A stretch of 64,000 nucleotides of DNA from Myxococcales bacterium (GTDB lineage: Bacteria > Myxococcota_A > Polyangia > Polyangiales > Ga0077539), in assembly GCA_030652255.1 (NCBI GenBank), contig JAUSAZ010000140.1:1-64000 (forward strand). The letters are read 5' to 3'. Position numbers and translations under genes: made by a program. The notes beneath the pieces are model-generated. The model ran no database searches, was not told the DNA's origin, and saw only the letters and a program-made list of their open reading frames with translations. Shown piece by piece: positions 55,963 to 64,000 of this stretch (the stretch's first letter is position 1; the number at the start of each line of letters is the position of its first letter).

Positions 55963-57342
55963 CTACGGGCACCCGTCGTCCGCGGTGCCGTCGCAGTCCT
56001 CGTCGAGGCCGTTGCCGCAGCGCTCCATCGCTGGGCCGACCTCGCCCGTGCAGGCGCCCCACGCGCCCGCGGCGCACACCTGCCGCCCCGCCCGGCAGGT
56101 GCCGCGCATGTCGACCGGCGCGGGCGTCCATCGGAGGCCGCTGCCGGACAGCATCGGGCGGGCCATGTTGAAGCTCACCAGGTCGGTGGACGCGGCGCTC
56201 TCGTCGCCCTGGATGCCCACCGTGGCGCCCGACCCCAGCGTGCGCTCGGGGTCGCCCTCCAGCCGGCCGTAGAGCACCTCGATGACGTGGCTGCCCTCCT
56301 CGAGCACCACCTCGAAGCTCAGGTGCGACTCGTTGGTCGCCGGGAAGAACCGCGCGTCGTGCCACTCGATGACGAAGACCCGCGAGGGCGCCCGCCCGAC
56401 GGTGGCGGTGCAGATGCCGTCGCGCATGGCGAGGTCGTCCCAGAACGCGAACACCGACGAGGTCGCCCGCGCCGCGGGGAGCGTGGTGTTGTTGAAGCTC
56501 CAGGTGGCGGCCGCGAAGCCCACCACCCCGTTGGCCGTGAAGGTCACCGCCGTCGCCGGCCGGCCGAAGGCCTGGAACGCGAAGGGCAGCGCCTCGGTGG
56601 CCATCCCGTCGTCGGCGCCCGCGAGGTAGGTGCGGTGCCCCTCGACCGCGCACGCGTCGATGTACATCCGCGCGGCGGGCATCGGGTTCATCGAGGGGGC
56701 CCGGGTGTAGCGCCCCGGGGTCGACCACGAGAGGTCGCCGCACTGCTGCGTGACGCCGTCGTCGACCATGCCGTCGCAGTCGTCGTCGAGGCCGTTGCAG
56801 GTCTCCACGGAGGGCACCACCTCGGAGGCGCAGGGCCCCCACGCGCCCATCAGGCAGGCCTGCGTGCCCGCGCGGCAGACGCCCACCCCCGCGGCGCTCG
56901 CCGGGCCGGTGTAGCACCCGCGCGGCGCGATCTCGTCGACCATGCCGTTGCAGTCGTCGTCGAGTCCGTTGCAGGTCTCGGGCGACGGCGCGCCCGGGCC
57001 GACGCCGCACACGGTGATGCCCAGGTCGGCGCGGCAGGCGTAGGCGCCCGCGCGCTGGCACCCGCCGACGCCCACGGAGCACGGCGTGCCCACGGGTGGG
57101 CTCGCGCCCTCGCAGCCTACCGATCCGAGGTCGCGGGGGACGCTCGCATCCACCGCGGGCGACCCCGCGTCGACGCCGACCCCGAGGTCGAGCGCGACGG
57201 AGACGTCGACCCCGGGCACCGGGACGTCGACCGGGGCGACCGCGGCGTCGTCGCGCCGGGCCTCCCCGATGGTCACGCTGCTGCCACACCCCGCGAGCGC
57301 GAGCGCGCCGCCCAGCCACCACCGTCGACGTGTCGTTCGCAT
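55963..57342 (-). CDS. Lipoprotein with MopE-type metal-binding motifs
   Basis: ETCNGLDDDCNGMVDE, ETCNGLDDDCDGMVDDG, RCGNGLDEDCDGTADDGC; lipobox ALALAGCG. Confidence 0.85.
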   Translation of the reverse strand: MRTTRRRWWLGGALALAGCGSSVTIGEARRDDAAVAPVDVPVPGVDVSVALDLGVGVDAGSPAVDASVPRDLGSVGCEGASPPVGTPCSVGVGGCQRAGAYACRADLGITVCGVGPGAPSPETCNGLDDDCNGMVDEIAPRGCYTGPASAAGVGVCRAGTQACLMGAWGPCASEVVPSVETCNGLDDDCDGMVDDGVTQQCGDLSWSTPGRYTRAPSMNPMPAARMYIDACAVEGHRTYLAGADDGMATEALPFAFQAFGRPATAVTFTANGVVGFAAATWSFNNTTLPAARATSSVFAFWDDLAMRDGICTATVGRAPSRVFVIEWHDARFFPATNESHLSFEVVLEEGSHVIEVLYGRLEGDPERTLGSGATVGIQGDESAASTDLVSFNMARPMLSGSGLRWTPAPVDMRGTCRAGRQVCAAGAWGACTGEVGPAMERCGNGLDEDCDGTADDGCP

Positions 57343-57376
57343 CCGGCGCGTGGGTGGGGACACGCCCGCCGGGGCG

Positions 57377-58174
57377 TCATCGATTCTCGGGGTCGGCGAT
57401 GTTTTCACGCAGCGCCCGCACCGCCGGGGCCACCGTGCTCGCCGGGTTCGCCCGCAGGAACACGTCGGCCCGCGCCCGCGCCTCGTCGCCCCGGCCCATG
57501 CGCCGCAGCGCCTCGATGGCGTAGCGGGCGCGCTCGTGGGCCAGCACGCCGGCTCCGTCGAGGCGCCGGTCGAGGGCGTCGAGGGCGTCGAGGGCCGCCG
57601 CGGGGTCGCGGTCGAGCATCGCGCGCGCCGAGCTGAAGGCCGCGAGCTCACCCTCGGCGCCGAGCGCTGCGGGCGCGGCGACGGGCGCAGGCGTGCGCGG
57701 GGCGACGGGCGCCCGACGGACGATCACGCGACGGGCGGGCGCGACGGCGGCGGCGGGCGCGACGGGGCGCTCGACGGGGCGCTCGACGGGCGGCGGCGGG
57801 AGGGCGCTCGTCGGGGCCTGCGTGGCGGGCGCGGGCGCGGTCGTGCGGGCCATGGGCGCGGCGACGTGGGCGGGACGGGGCGCGGGCGCCGGGGCGCGGT
57901 GCACCACCAGCGAGGCCGCGGTCATCAGGGCGGCGACGACCGAGGCCTTCGCCCCGGTGAGGGCGAGCGCGCCGCCGGACGCAGCGGCCCCCTTCGCGGC
58001 GGTGGCGCCCGCGGCGGCCGAGGCGGTGCCCGCGCCCGCGGTGGAGGCGCGCACGGCCTCCCACACCCGGAGTCGCGCGGCGGGGTCGGGACCGCCCGCG
58101 GCGCGCAGCAGGTCGCGGGCGCCGGGCGGGGCGTCGGCGGCGCCGTCCAGCCAGCGGCGGGGCGCGCGGCTCAT
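57377..58174 (-). CDS. Ala/Pro-rich single-TM protein with TPR-like C-terminus (candidate anti-sigma partner)
   Basis: Start overlaps sigma-factor stop (ATGA); TM segment GALALTGAKASVVAALMTAASLVV; C-terminal helical repeat-like region. Confidence 0.6.
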   Translation of the reverse strand: MSRAPRRWLDGAADAPPGARDLLRAAGGPDPAARLRVWEAVRASTAGAGTASAAAGATAAKGAAASGGALALTGAKASVVAALMTAASLVVHRAPAPAPRPAHVAAPMARTTAPAPATQAPTSALPPPPVERPVERPVAPAAAVAPARRVIVRRAPVAPRTPAPVAAPAALGAEGELAAFSSARAMLDRDPAAALDALDALDRRLDGAGVLAHERARYAIEALRRMGRGDEARARADVFLRANPASTVAPAVRALRENIADPENR

Positions 58175-58764
58175 CGAGCCTCCCGGGCGTGCACGCGGGC
58201 GAGGGCCTTCTCGAAGTGACGCCGCGCGAGGCGCAGGCGGGAGTGCACGGTGTTGAGCGGACAGCCCACCAGGGCGGCGATGTCGTCCGCCGCGACGCCG
58301 TCGAGCTCGAAGAGGGCGAACACCACCCGCTGCTCGTCGGGCATGCCGTCGAGGATCCACGCGAGCGTCGCGCGGGCCTGCGCCTCGGCGGCCTGGGTGT
58401 CGGGCGACTGCTCGGGCCGCGGCGCGGGCTCTGGCGGGGCGGCGGTGATCTGCTCGCGGCGGATGTGCGCGCGGCGGCGCCAGTCGCTCGCGACGCGCGC
58501 GGCGATGCCCCACAGCCAGGTGGTGAGCGATGAGCGCCCCTCGAAGCCCGCGAGCTTGCGGTGCACCACCAGGAAGACCTCGTGGGTCTGGTCTTCCAGG
58601 TCGGCCTCGCGCACCCCGTGGGCGCGGAGCGCGCGCCACACGAAGCCCCAGTGGGCCTCGTAGATTTCCCGGAGGGTCCATGGCTGGGCGTCGGCGCGCG
58701 CCTCCGCGGGGTCGAGGTCGACGACCTCGCCGGGGCGCAGGAGTGCGGTCAGCGTGGAGGCCAT
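58171..58764 (-). CDS. RNA polymerase ECF sigma factor
   Basis: DLEDQTHEVFLVVHRKLAGFEGRSSLTTWLWGIAARVASDWRRR ... ELDGVAADDIAALVGCPLNTVHSRLRLARRHFEKAL. Confidence 0.95.
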   Translation of the reverse strand: MASTLTALLRPGEVVDLDPAEARADAQPWTLREIYEAHWGFVWRALRAHGVREADLEDQTHEVFLVVHRKLAGFEGRSSLTTWLWGIAARVASDWRRRAHIRREQITAAPPEPAPRPEQSPDTQAAEAQARATLAWILDGMPDEQRVVFALFELDGVAADDIAALVGCPLNTVHSRLRLARRHFEKALARVHAREAR

Positions 58765-58802
58765 CGCGAAGGGGGTGGGTGGGGGCATGGCCCCGGCGGC
58801 CG

Positions 58803-59792
58803 TCACTCGAAATGCAGCCCGACGCCGATTGTGGTCCGCAGCCCGACGGGCGCCACCCGCCCGACCTCGCCCACCCCGTCGACCACGAGGGTGTCGCGCA
58901 CCAGCGGGGCGACCGCGTGGGCGTCGGCCATCAGGTGCACGTAGCGCCCGAGCGACCAGCGCGCCCGGGCGCCCGCCTCGAGGGCCACGTAGGGGCGCTC
59001 GCGGATGCGGTCGACGCTGAAGCCCTGCCCCGCGGCGACGAGCGCGCCGCCGAGCGCCCCCGCGCACAGGCTCAGCGAGAGGGCGCCGCGGGCGCCGCGC
59101 CAGGGGCACACCGCGAGCCCGACGAGGGCGAAGGTCACCACGGCGCGCCCGAGGGGAAGATCGACGGAGGCGCCGGGCTGGTAGATCCCGGTGACGACGA
59201 AGGTGGGCCAGCGCGGCGGGCGGAGCTCGACGACCAGCGCGGCGACGGAGGAGAGCGCGGGGATGGTTCCGAGGGAGAGGCCGCCGAGGGCGCTGGCGGC
59301 GACGCTCCAACGGCGCGGTCGGGCCGCGGGGCGACGGCGCGGAGCGACGGCAGGCGGCGGTGCGGGCGGTGGCGGTGCGGGCGGCGGCGGCGGTGGCGCG
59401 GGGGGGGCGATGGCGAGCGCGGCGCCGTCGAGGGTGGTCGCGATGGCGAGCGCGGCGGCGTCGACGGCGGGCGCGCAGGTGTCCGCGCGGACGTCGAGGT
59501 GGCGCTCGCCGAGCAGGGCGCCGTCGGGGGCGCGGGCGAAGAGGTCGACCGACCAGGGGAGGGCGGGCGTCGCGCGGGTGACGACGGCCTCGAGGGAGAC
59601 GGCGGCCTCGGGGGCGAGGGTGGGGTCGTAGCCGAGGTGGCGGGCGACCGCGGCGCGCAGGGCGCGGGCGTCGGGGCAGGCGTCGGCGCCGTCGCCGCGC
59701 ACCCAGGAGAGCGTCGCGCGCGCCGGGTCGGCGAGCGCCGCGGCGGGGACGGACAACGCGACCCAGGCGACCACGAGCGAGCAGGACCTCAT
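58803..59792 (-). CDS. Hypothetical exported protein
   Basis: Signal peptide MRSCSLVVAWVALSVPAAALA; central Pro/Ala linker; C-terminal strand-rich region. Confidence 0.6.
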   Translation of the reverse strand: MRSCSLVVAWVALSVPAAALADPARATLSWVRGDGADACPDARALRAAVARHLGYDPTLAPEAAVSLEAVVTRATPALPWSVDLFARAPDGALLGERHLDVRADTCAPAVDAAALAIATTLDGAALAIAPPAPPPPPPAPPPPAPPPAVAPRRRPAARPRRWSVAASALGGLSLGTIPALSSVAALVVELRPPRWPTFVVTGIYQPGASVDLPLGRAVVTFALVGLAVCPWRGARGALSLSLCAGALGGALVAAGQGFSVDRIRERPYVALEAGARARWSLGRYVHLMADAHAVAPLVRDTLVVDGVGEVGRVAPVGLRTTIGVGLHFE

Positions 59793-59879
59793 CCGAGCGG
59801 CCGACGCTACCACCGCTCGCGCCGGTCGCTCGCGGCGGGCCTCGCGGACGCGCGGGCTCCTCGACTACAGTCCGCGGCC

Positions 59880-60605
59880 ATGGCGCAGGTGATCCCCGAG
59901 GCGTGGCAGGTTCCGAATCGCATCCGGCAGCGGGTGGGGGTTCAGGCGGGTCGGCAGCGGGCCATGGTGGAGGAGGGGCACCTGCTGCTCATCCTCCACG
60001 AGCTGCCCGTGGACGACGAGGTCACCCGCCCGGCGAAGCTCTTCTGGCGCGCCCCGGACGGCACCTGGCGGGCCTCCGGGGCGGGTCAGTCCGGCGGCCT
60101 GCCGGTGCTCAAGCGCCACCTCGACTCCATCCAGCAGGCGCTGGCGCAGCTCGACGACCGCGTCGACGCGGGCAAGACCGCGCAGGACTTCTTCACGGTG
60201 CTCAACGCCGCGACGCCGCTGCAGCGCACCACGCGCAACCTCCACAAGGCCCTCCAGGACGCACGCGAGGGCGTCGACGACCGGGACATCATCGCGCTGC
60301 GCGACCGCGCCGGGGACCTCGAGCGAACGGCCGAGCTGCTGGTGGGCGACGCGCGCAACGCGCTGGAGTTCACCGTCGCGAAGAACGCCGAGGCGCAGGC
60401 CGCCAACGGGCAGCGCGCGGTCGACGCCCAGCACCGGCTCAACCTCCTGGCGGCGCTGTTCTTCCCGGTGACCGCGATCGGGTCGATGCTCGGGATGAAC
60501 CTCCGCACGGGCATGGAGGGCGCGCCGCCGGTGGTGTTCTGGGTGGTGCTGGCGCTGGCCGTGGCGTCGGGCTTCGCGATCCGCAGCTCCCTCGACAAGA
60601 AGTAG
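59880..60605 (+). CDS. CorA-like membrane protein with GMN motif
   Basis: C-terminal LNLLAALFFPVTAIGSMLGMNLRTGMEGAPPVVFWVVLALAVASGFAI: two TMs with GMN between, as in the CorA/Mrs2 superfamily. Confidence 0.6.
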   Translation: MAQVIPEAWQVPNRIRQRVGVQAGRQRAMVEEGHLLLILHELPVDDEVTRPAKLFWRAPDGTWRASGAGQSGGLPVLKRHLDSIQQALAQLDDRVDAGKTAQDFFTVLNAATPLQRTTRNLHKALQDAREGVDDRDIIALRDRAGDLERTAELLVGDARNALEFTVAKNAEAQAANGQRAVDAQHRLNLLAALFFPVTAIGSMLGMNLRTGMEGAPPVVFWVVLALAVASGFAIRSSLDKK

Positions 60606-60652
60606 CGACCCGCGGCGCCGCCCGGGCCCGATTGGCCCTACCATCGCCCGTG

Positions 60653-61687
60653 ATGAACGCGAACCGCCGTCCGGGTCTCGGGGTGCTCATGGCCGCGCTC
60701 GTGGCGGGCTGCGCTGGGTCGGACGGCGCGATCGTGGAGGTGCTGCCCGGCGACGCCGCGGCCGACGACGTCGCCGACGCGACCGCGAAGGACGTCGGCG
60801 CCGACGCCGGGGTCGACGCGGGCCTCGACGCGGGCCCGGCGGACACGCCCGACGTCCCGCCCCCGCCGGCGCGCTGCGGCGACGGCGTGTGCACCCGCGG
60901 GATGGAGGACTGCACCAGCTGTCCCCTCGACTGCAACCGCTGCCCCACCTGCGACATGGCCCCGTCGTGCACCGGGGCGCTGGCGATCCCGACGGCGAGC
61001 ACCGCGCTCACGGGGTGCAGCAACACCAGCGGCTCCACCGACCGCACCAACTACGCCTGCGGCACCGAGCTCGGCGTGTCGCCCGACGCGACCACCTGCG
61101 CCGACCCGCGGCTGCGCATCCGGGTGCGGGAGGTCTCCGTGCAGCGCGGCTTCTTCGACGTGCCGCGCAACATGTACTGCGTCATCAGCGCCGAGGACGG
61201 GCGGCACTCCGAGCTGCTGCTCACCACGCCGCGCGAGGTGGCCGGCAACCGCAACACCACCCGCTTCAACCTCCCGCTGGGGCAGAGCATCGCCTGGGGG
61301 CAGGGCGACCTCTACCGGAGCATCTCCAACATCACCATCAGCTACTCGTGCTTCCTCACGTCCAACGCCGCGGCGGCGCAGCGCGCGCTCATGGAGATCG
61401 CCGGGCGCGCGGCGATGGTCTCGCAGCACGCCGACGGCTACGGCTGGGTCTTCGGCACCGTCGCGGTGCTCGGCACCATCATCGGCAGCTCGCTCAGCGG
61501 CGGCTCCGACACGCGCATCCTCGACGTGCAGCAGACCATCGCCGCGGGCGCCCTGCTCACCATGACCAACGGGCGCACCTGGGAGATCCGCGGCCGCCGC
61601 GGCGACCTCTCGCTCTCCGGCGCCTCCGACGTGCGCATCACCATGGAGAGCTGGGGCTGCGCCGACGTGCGCACCACCGTGCAGTGA
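60653..61687 (+). CDS. Predicted lipoprotein, Cys-rich N-terminus
   Basis: Lipobox AALVAGCAG; Asp-rich linker; CGDGVCTRGMEDCTSCPLDC module. Confidence 0.75.
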   Translation: MNANRRPGLGVLMAALVAGCAGSDGAIVEVLPGDAAADDVADATAKDVGADAGVDAGLDAGPADTPDVPPPPARCGDGVCTRGMEDCTSCPLDCNRCPTCDMAPSCTGALAIPTASTALTGCSNTSGSTDRTNYACGTELGVSPDATTCADPRLRIRVREVSVQRGFFDVPRNMYCVISAEDGRHSELLLTTPREVAGNRNTTRFNLPLGQSIAWGQGDLYRSISNITISYSCFLTSNAAAAQRALMEIAGRAAMVSQHADGYGWVFGTVAVLGTIIGSSLSGGSDTRILDVQQTIAAGALLTMTNGRTWEIRGRRGDLSLSGASDVRITMESWGCADVRTTVQ

Positions 61688-61745
61688 CGCGCGCCCGCGG
61701 ATTGCGCGCCCCGCGGCATCCGTGAAAGAGTGCCCCTCCCTCCCG

Positions 61746-63737
61746 ATGCCCCCGCTCCGCCTCGATCGATTCCAGCGGGTGAGCGAGCGCGATCGCTGGG
61801 GCCTCGGGGAGTGCGTCGACGCCCTCGACACCCAGCAGCGCAACGCCCCGGTGGTGCTCAAGCGCCTGCCCCCCGTCACCGCGGAGCAGCGCGGGCGCGT
61901 CGAGGCCGTGGTGCGCTCGCTCGAGCCGCTGCGGCACAGCACCATCGTCCCGGTGGAGGGCTACGGCTTCGACGGCGACGTGCCCTTCCTGGTCGTCGAG
62001 CCCGCCGAGGGCGCCAGCCTCCGCGCGTGGATCGACGAGCACGACGCCGCCCTGCGCTGGCCCGACCTCGCCGAGGTGCGCGCCCTCTTCGACGGCGTCT
62101 GCGCGGCCGTCGCGGTGGCCCACCGGATGCGCGCGCTCGCGGGCGCCCCGGTGCTCCACGGGCTGCTGTCCCCGGAGAGCGTGCTGCTCTCCCGCGGCGC
62201 CGGGGCGGGCAGCTGGGACGTCTGCGTGATGGACTTCGCGCTCTCCACGCTGCCCGGCGTGGCGTGGTCGCCGTCGCCCACGAGCCTCATGTCCGACCCG
62301 CGGGCGCCCGAGCAGCTCGCCGACCCGGAGGCCGTGTCCACCGCGAGCGACGTGTTCTCCCTCGGGGTGCTGCTCGCCTCGATGCTGGTGCCCTTCGCCT
62401 TCCCGGTGCGCCCGAAGTGCTGGGCCCACTCCGTCGAGGAGCACCCCGACGCCGTGCGCGCGCTGCTCGCCTCGATGCGCCCCGACCTCCCCGCGGCCCT
62501 CTGCGCCGAGCTCGTGAAGGCCCTCTCGCTCGACCCCCGCGCGCGCCACCCCGACGCCGACCGCCTGCGCACCGCCCTGCGCCGCGTGACCTGGGAGCCC
62601 GCCGCCGAGCTCGCGCCGCCGCCCCGCTTCGCCGAGCCCGTCGACGCCCGCGCGAGGGACCGCGCGAGGGACCGCGACGACGGCCACTCGAAGCCCATGA
62701 TGCGGCTGCCCTCGGCGCTGCTCGCCGACCTCGGCCCGTCGCCGATGAACCTCCGGGCCTCCGTGCCCACGCAGCGGATGTTCAACGAGGGCCTCGTACG
62801 CCCGCAGCCCGTCGCTGCGCCGCCGCCCGCGGAGCCCGTCGACGCCCGCAGCTTCGAGGCGCCGTCCGCCACCACCACCGTCGACGCCCTCCTGGCCTTC
62901 CGCCATTTCGCGCGCGAGGGCTTCGCCGACGGCACCGCCGAGTCCGCCGCCCCCCCGCCGGAGGACGAGGCCTTCGACGACGCCACCGGGCCGGTGGCGG
63001 TGCCGCAGGAGCCCGAGTTCACCGACGACCTGATGCTCCCCGAGGCCGAGCTCCCCGAGGCGCCGCCGCCCGCGCCCGCGGTGGTGGTGCCCGCGGACGA
63101 CCTGTTCAGCGGGGAGCTCGTCGCGCAGGAGACCGTCGTGCGGCGCCCGGCGGCGCGGGTGAAGCCCGTTCCCGCGCGCGAGTCGACGAGGGCGCTGATG
63201 CTGTCGCCCGCGATGTTCGGCGCGCGCCCCGCGGACGGGGTGCTGGTCTCCGGGGTGAAGCTGCAATCGCTGGTGTTGAAGGCCCCGCCGCGCGCCCCCG
63301 ATCGCCACGAGGGCACCCGCGTCGGGGTGCTGGCGCCCGCGCCGGAGCCTCCCGCCGAGGTGCACGACGAGGCCCACGCGGCGCGCGACTCGCTGCCGGG
63401 CGAGACGCCCTCCGACCCGTGGGCCGAAGGGGCGTCGCCCGAGGCGCAGCCCCGCCCGTCGCTGGCGCCGCCGGAGTGGGCGGTGCAGCCGCGGATGCCC
63501 ACGATGGCCCCAGCCCGCGCGTGGGTCGACCTCTCGCAGCCCCCGGCGCCCGCGGCCCCAAACCCCTGGAACGACTCGCCGCCGACCGTGCAGATGACCA
63601 TCCCCCCGCCGGGCGCCGTGCCTCCGCTACAGCCGTCGTCCCCGGCCCCGCCGCGGTCGTCGGCGCGGGTGCTGCTCGTCGCGGTGGCCGTCGTCGGCGT
63701 GGTGGCCTTCGCGCTGGGCGTGCTCGCGGGGCGCTGA
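61746..63737 (+). CDS. Predicted Ser/Thr pseudokinase with C-terminal TM
   Basis: VVLKRL, HGLLSPESVLL in place of HRDxKPEN, MDFA in place of DFG, PEQL...SDVFSLGVLL; C-terminal ARVLLVAVAVVGVVAFALGVLAGR. Confidence 0.85.
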   Translation: MPPLRLDRFQRVSERDRWGLGECVDALDTQQRNAPVVLKRLPPVTAEQRGRVEAVVRSLEPLRHSTIVPVEGYGFDGDVPFLVVEPAEGASLRAWIDEHDAALRWPDLAEVRALFDGVCAAVAVAHRMRALAGAPVLHGLLSPESVLLSRGAGAGSWDVCVMDFALSTLPGVAWSPSPTSLMSDPRAPEQLADPEAVSTASDVFSLGVLLASMLVPFAFPVRPKCWAHSVEEHPDAVRALLASMRPDLPAALCAELVKALSLDPRARHPDADRLRTALRRVTWEPAAELAPPPRFAEPVDARARDRARDRDDGHSKPMMRLPSALLADLGPSPMNLRASVPTQRMFNEGLVRPQPVAAPPPAEPVDARSFEAPSATTTVDALLAFRHFAREGFADGTAESAAPPPEDEAFDDATGPVAVPQEPEFTDDLMLPEAELPEAPPPAPAVVVPADDLFSGELVAQETVVRRPAARVKPVPARESTRALMLSPAMFGARPADGVLVSGVKLQSLVLKAPPRAPDRHEGTRVGVLAPAPEPPAEVHDEAHAARDSLPGETPSDPWAEGASPEAQPRPSLAPPEWAVQPRMPTMAPARAWVDLSQPPAPAAPNPWNDSPPTVQMTIPPPGAVPPLQPSSPAPPRSSARVLLVAVAVVGVVAFALGVLAGR

Positions 63738-63845
63738 CCCCGACGGACCCCAAACCCCCAACACCGATCCCCCGCCCGCGCCCGACATCGCCTACCATCG
63801 CGCTCGCCGCGCTGGGCGGCCGATCGAACGAGGGCACTCACGCCG

Positions 63846-64000
63846 ATGGACGTTCTGGACGTGCTTCACAACGCGGTTCTCCCGGAGGTGTCGCTCGACT
63901 TCGCCGGGGCCGACGGGCAGCCATGGCAGGTCGTGTTCGCGCGGCTGCGCGAGGCCCTCTCGGAGCCCTACGAGTGCACCCTGGTGCTCACCCTCCCGAC
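63846..64000 (+). CDS. VgrG/TssI-like spike protein, N-terminal fragment (truncated by window end)
   Basis: MDVLDVLHNAVLPEVSLDFAGADGQPWQVVFARLREALSEPYECTLVLTLP resembles VgrG N-termini (REALSxPYxxxL). Confidence 0.7.
   Translation, partial: MDVLDVLHNAVLPEVSLDFAGADGQPWQVVFARLREALSEPYECTLVLTLP

Overview
Very GC-rich, dense bacterial chromosome segment. The protein families, the Asp/Pro-rich lipoproteins, MopE-type CNGLDDDCNG motifs and a MYXO-CTERM-like tail suggest a myxobacterial (Polyangia-type) host; this is an inference, as no marker gene is present. The main system is a type VI secretion locus. tssE is divergent (31.9-32.3 kb). tssJ-tssK-tssL-tssM-tagF-tssA-tssB-tssC are co-directional (32.5-44.1 kb), tssH/clpV lies at 49.6-52.2 kb, and the start of a vgrG/tssI-like gene sits at the right edge. 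No tssF, tssG or hcp was recognised in the window. Other content: an HNH endonuclease, a tRNA-guanine transglycosylase, a peroxisome-like MFE-2 plus SCPx-thiolase pair, a TonB-like protein, an adenine/cytosine DNA-methylase-like protein, a MscS channel, an MltD-like transglycosylase, ArfB, a phosphodiester glycosidase, a phospholipase-D lipoprotein, Bcp peroxiredoxin, a solitary MazF/PemK toxin, a GST, an ECF sigma factor with an overlapping partner gene, and many predicted lipoproteins. The signals most worth following up are: (1) a candidate structured RNA with terminator/antiterminator architecture upstream of the HNH gene (minus strand, about 1170-1450); (2) a three-copy dispersed large palindromic element with GGGAT minisatellites and a loop that is inverted in one copy; (3) a predicted pseudokinase directly upstream of vgrG; (4) a ClpV with a degenerate first Walker A motif; (5) a recurring Asp/Pro-rich linker shared by many unrelated exported proteins. 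No searches were run; all family calls come from reading motifs in the translations.
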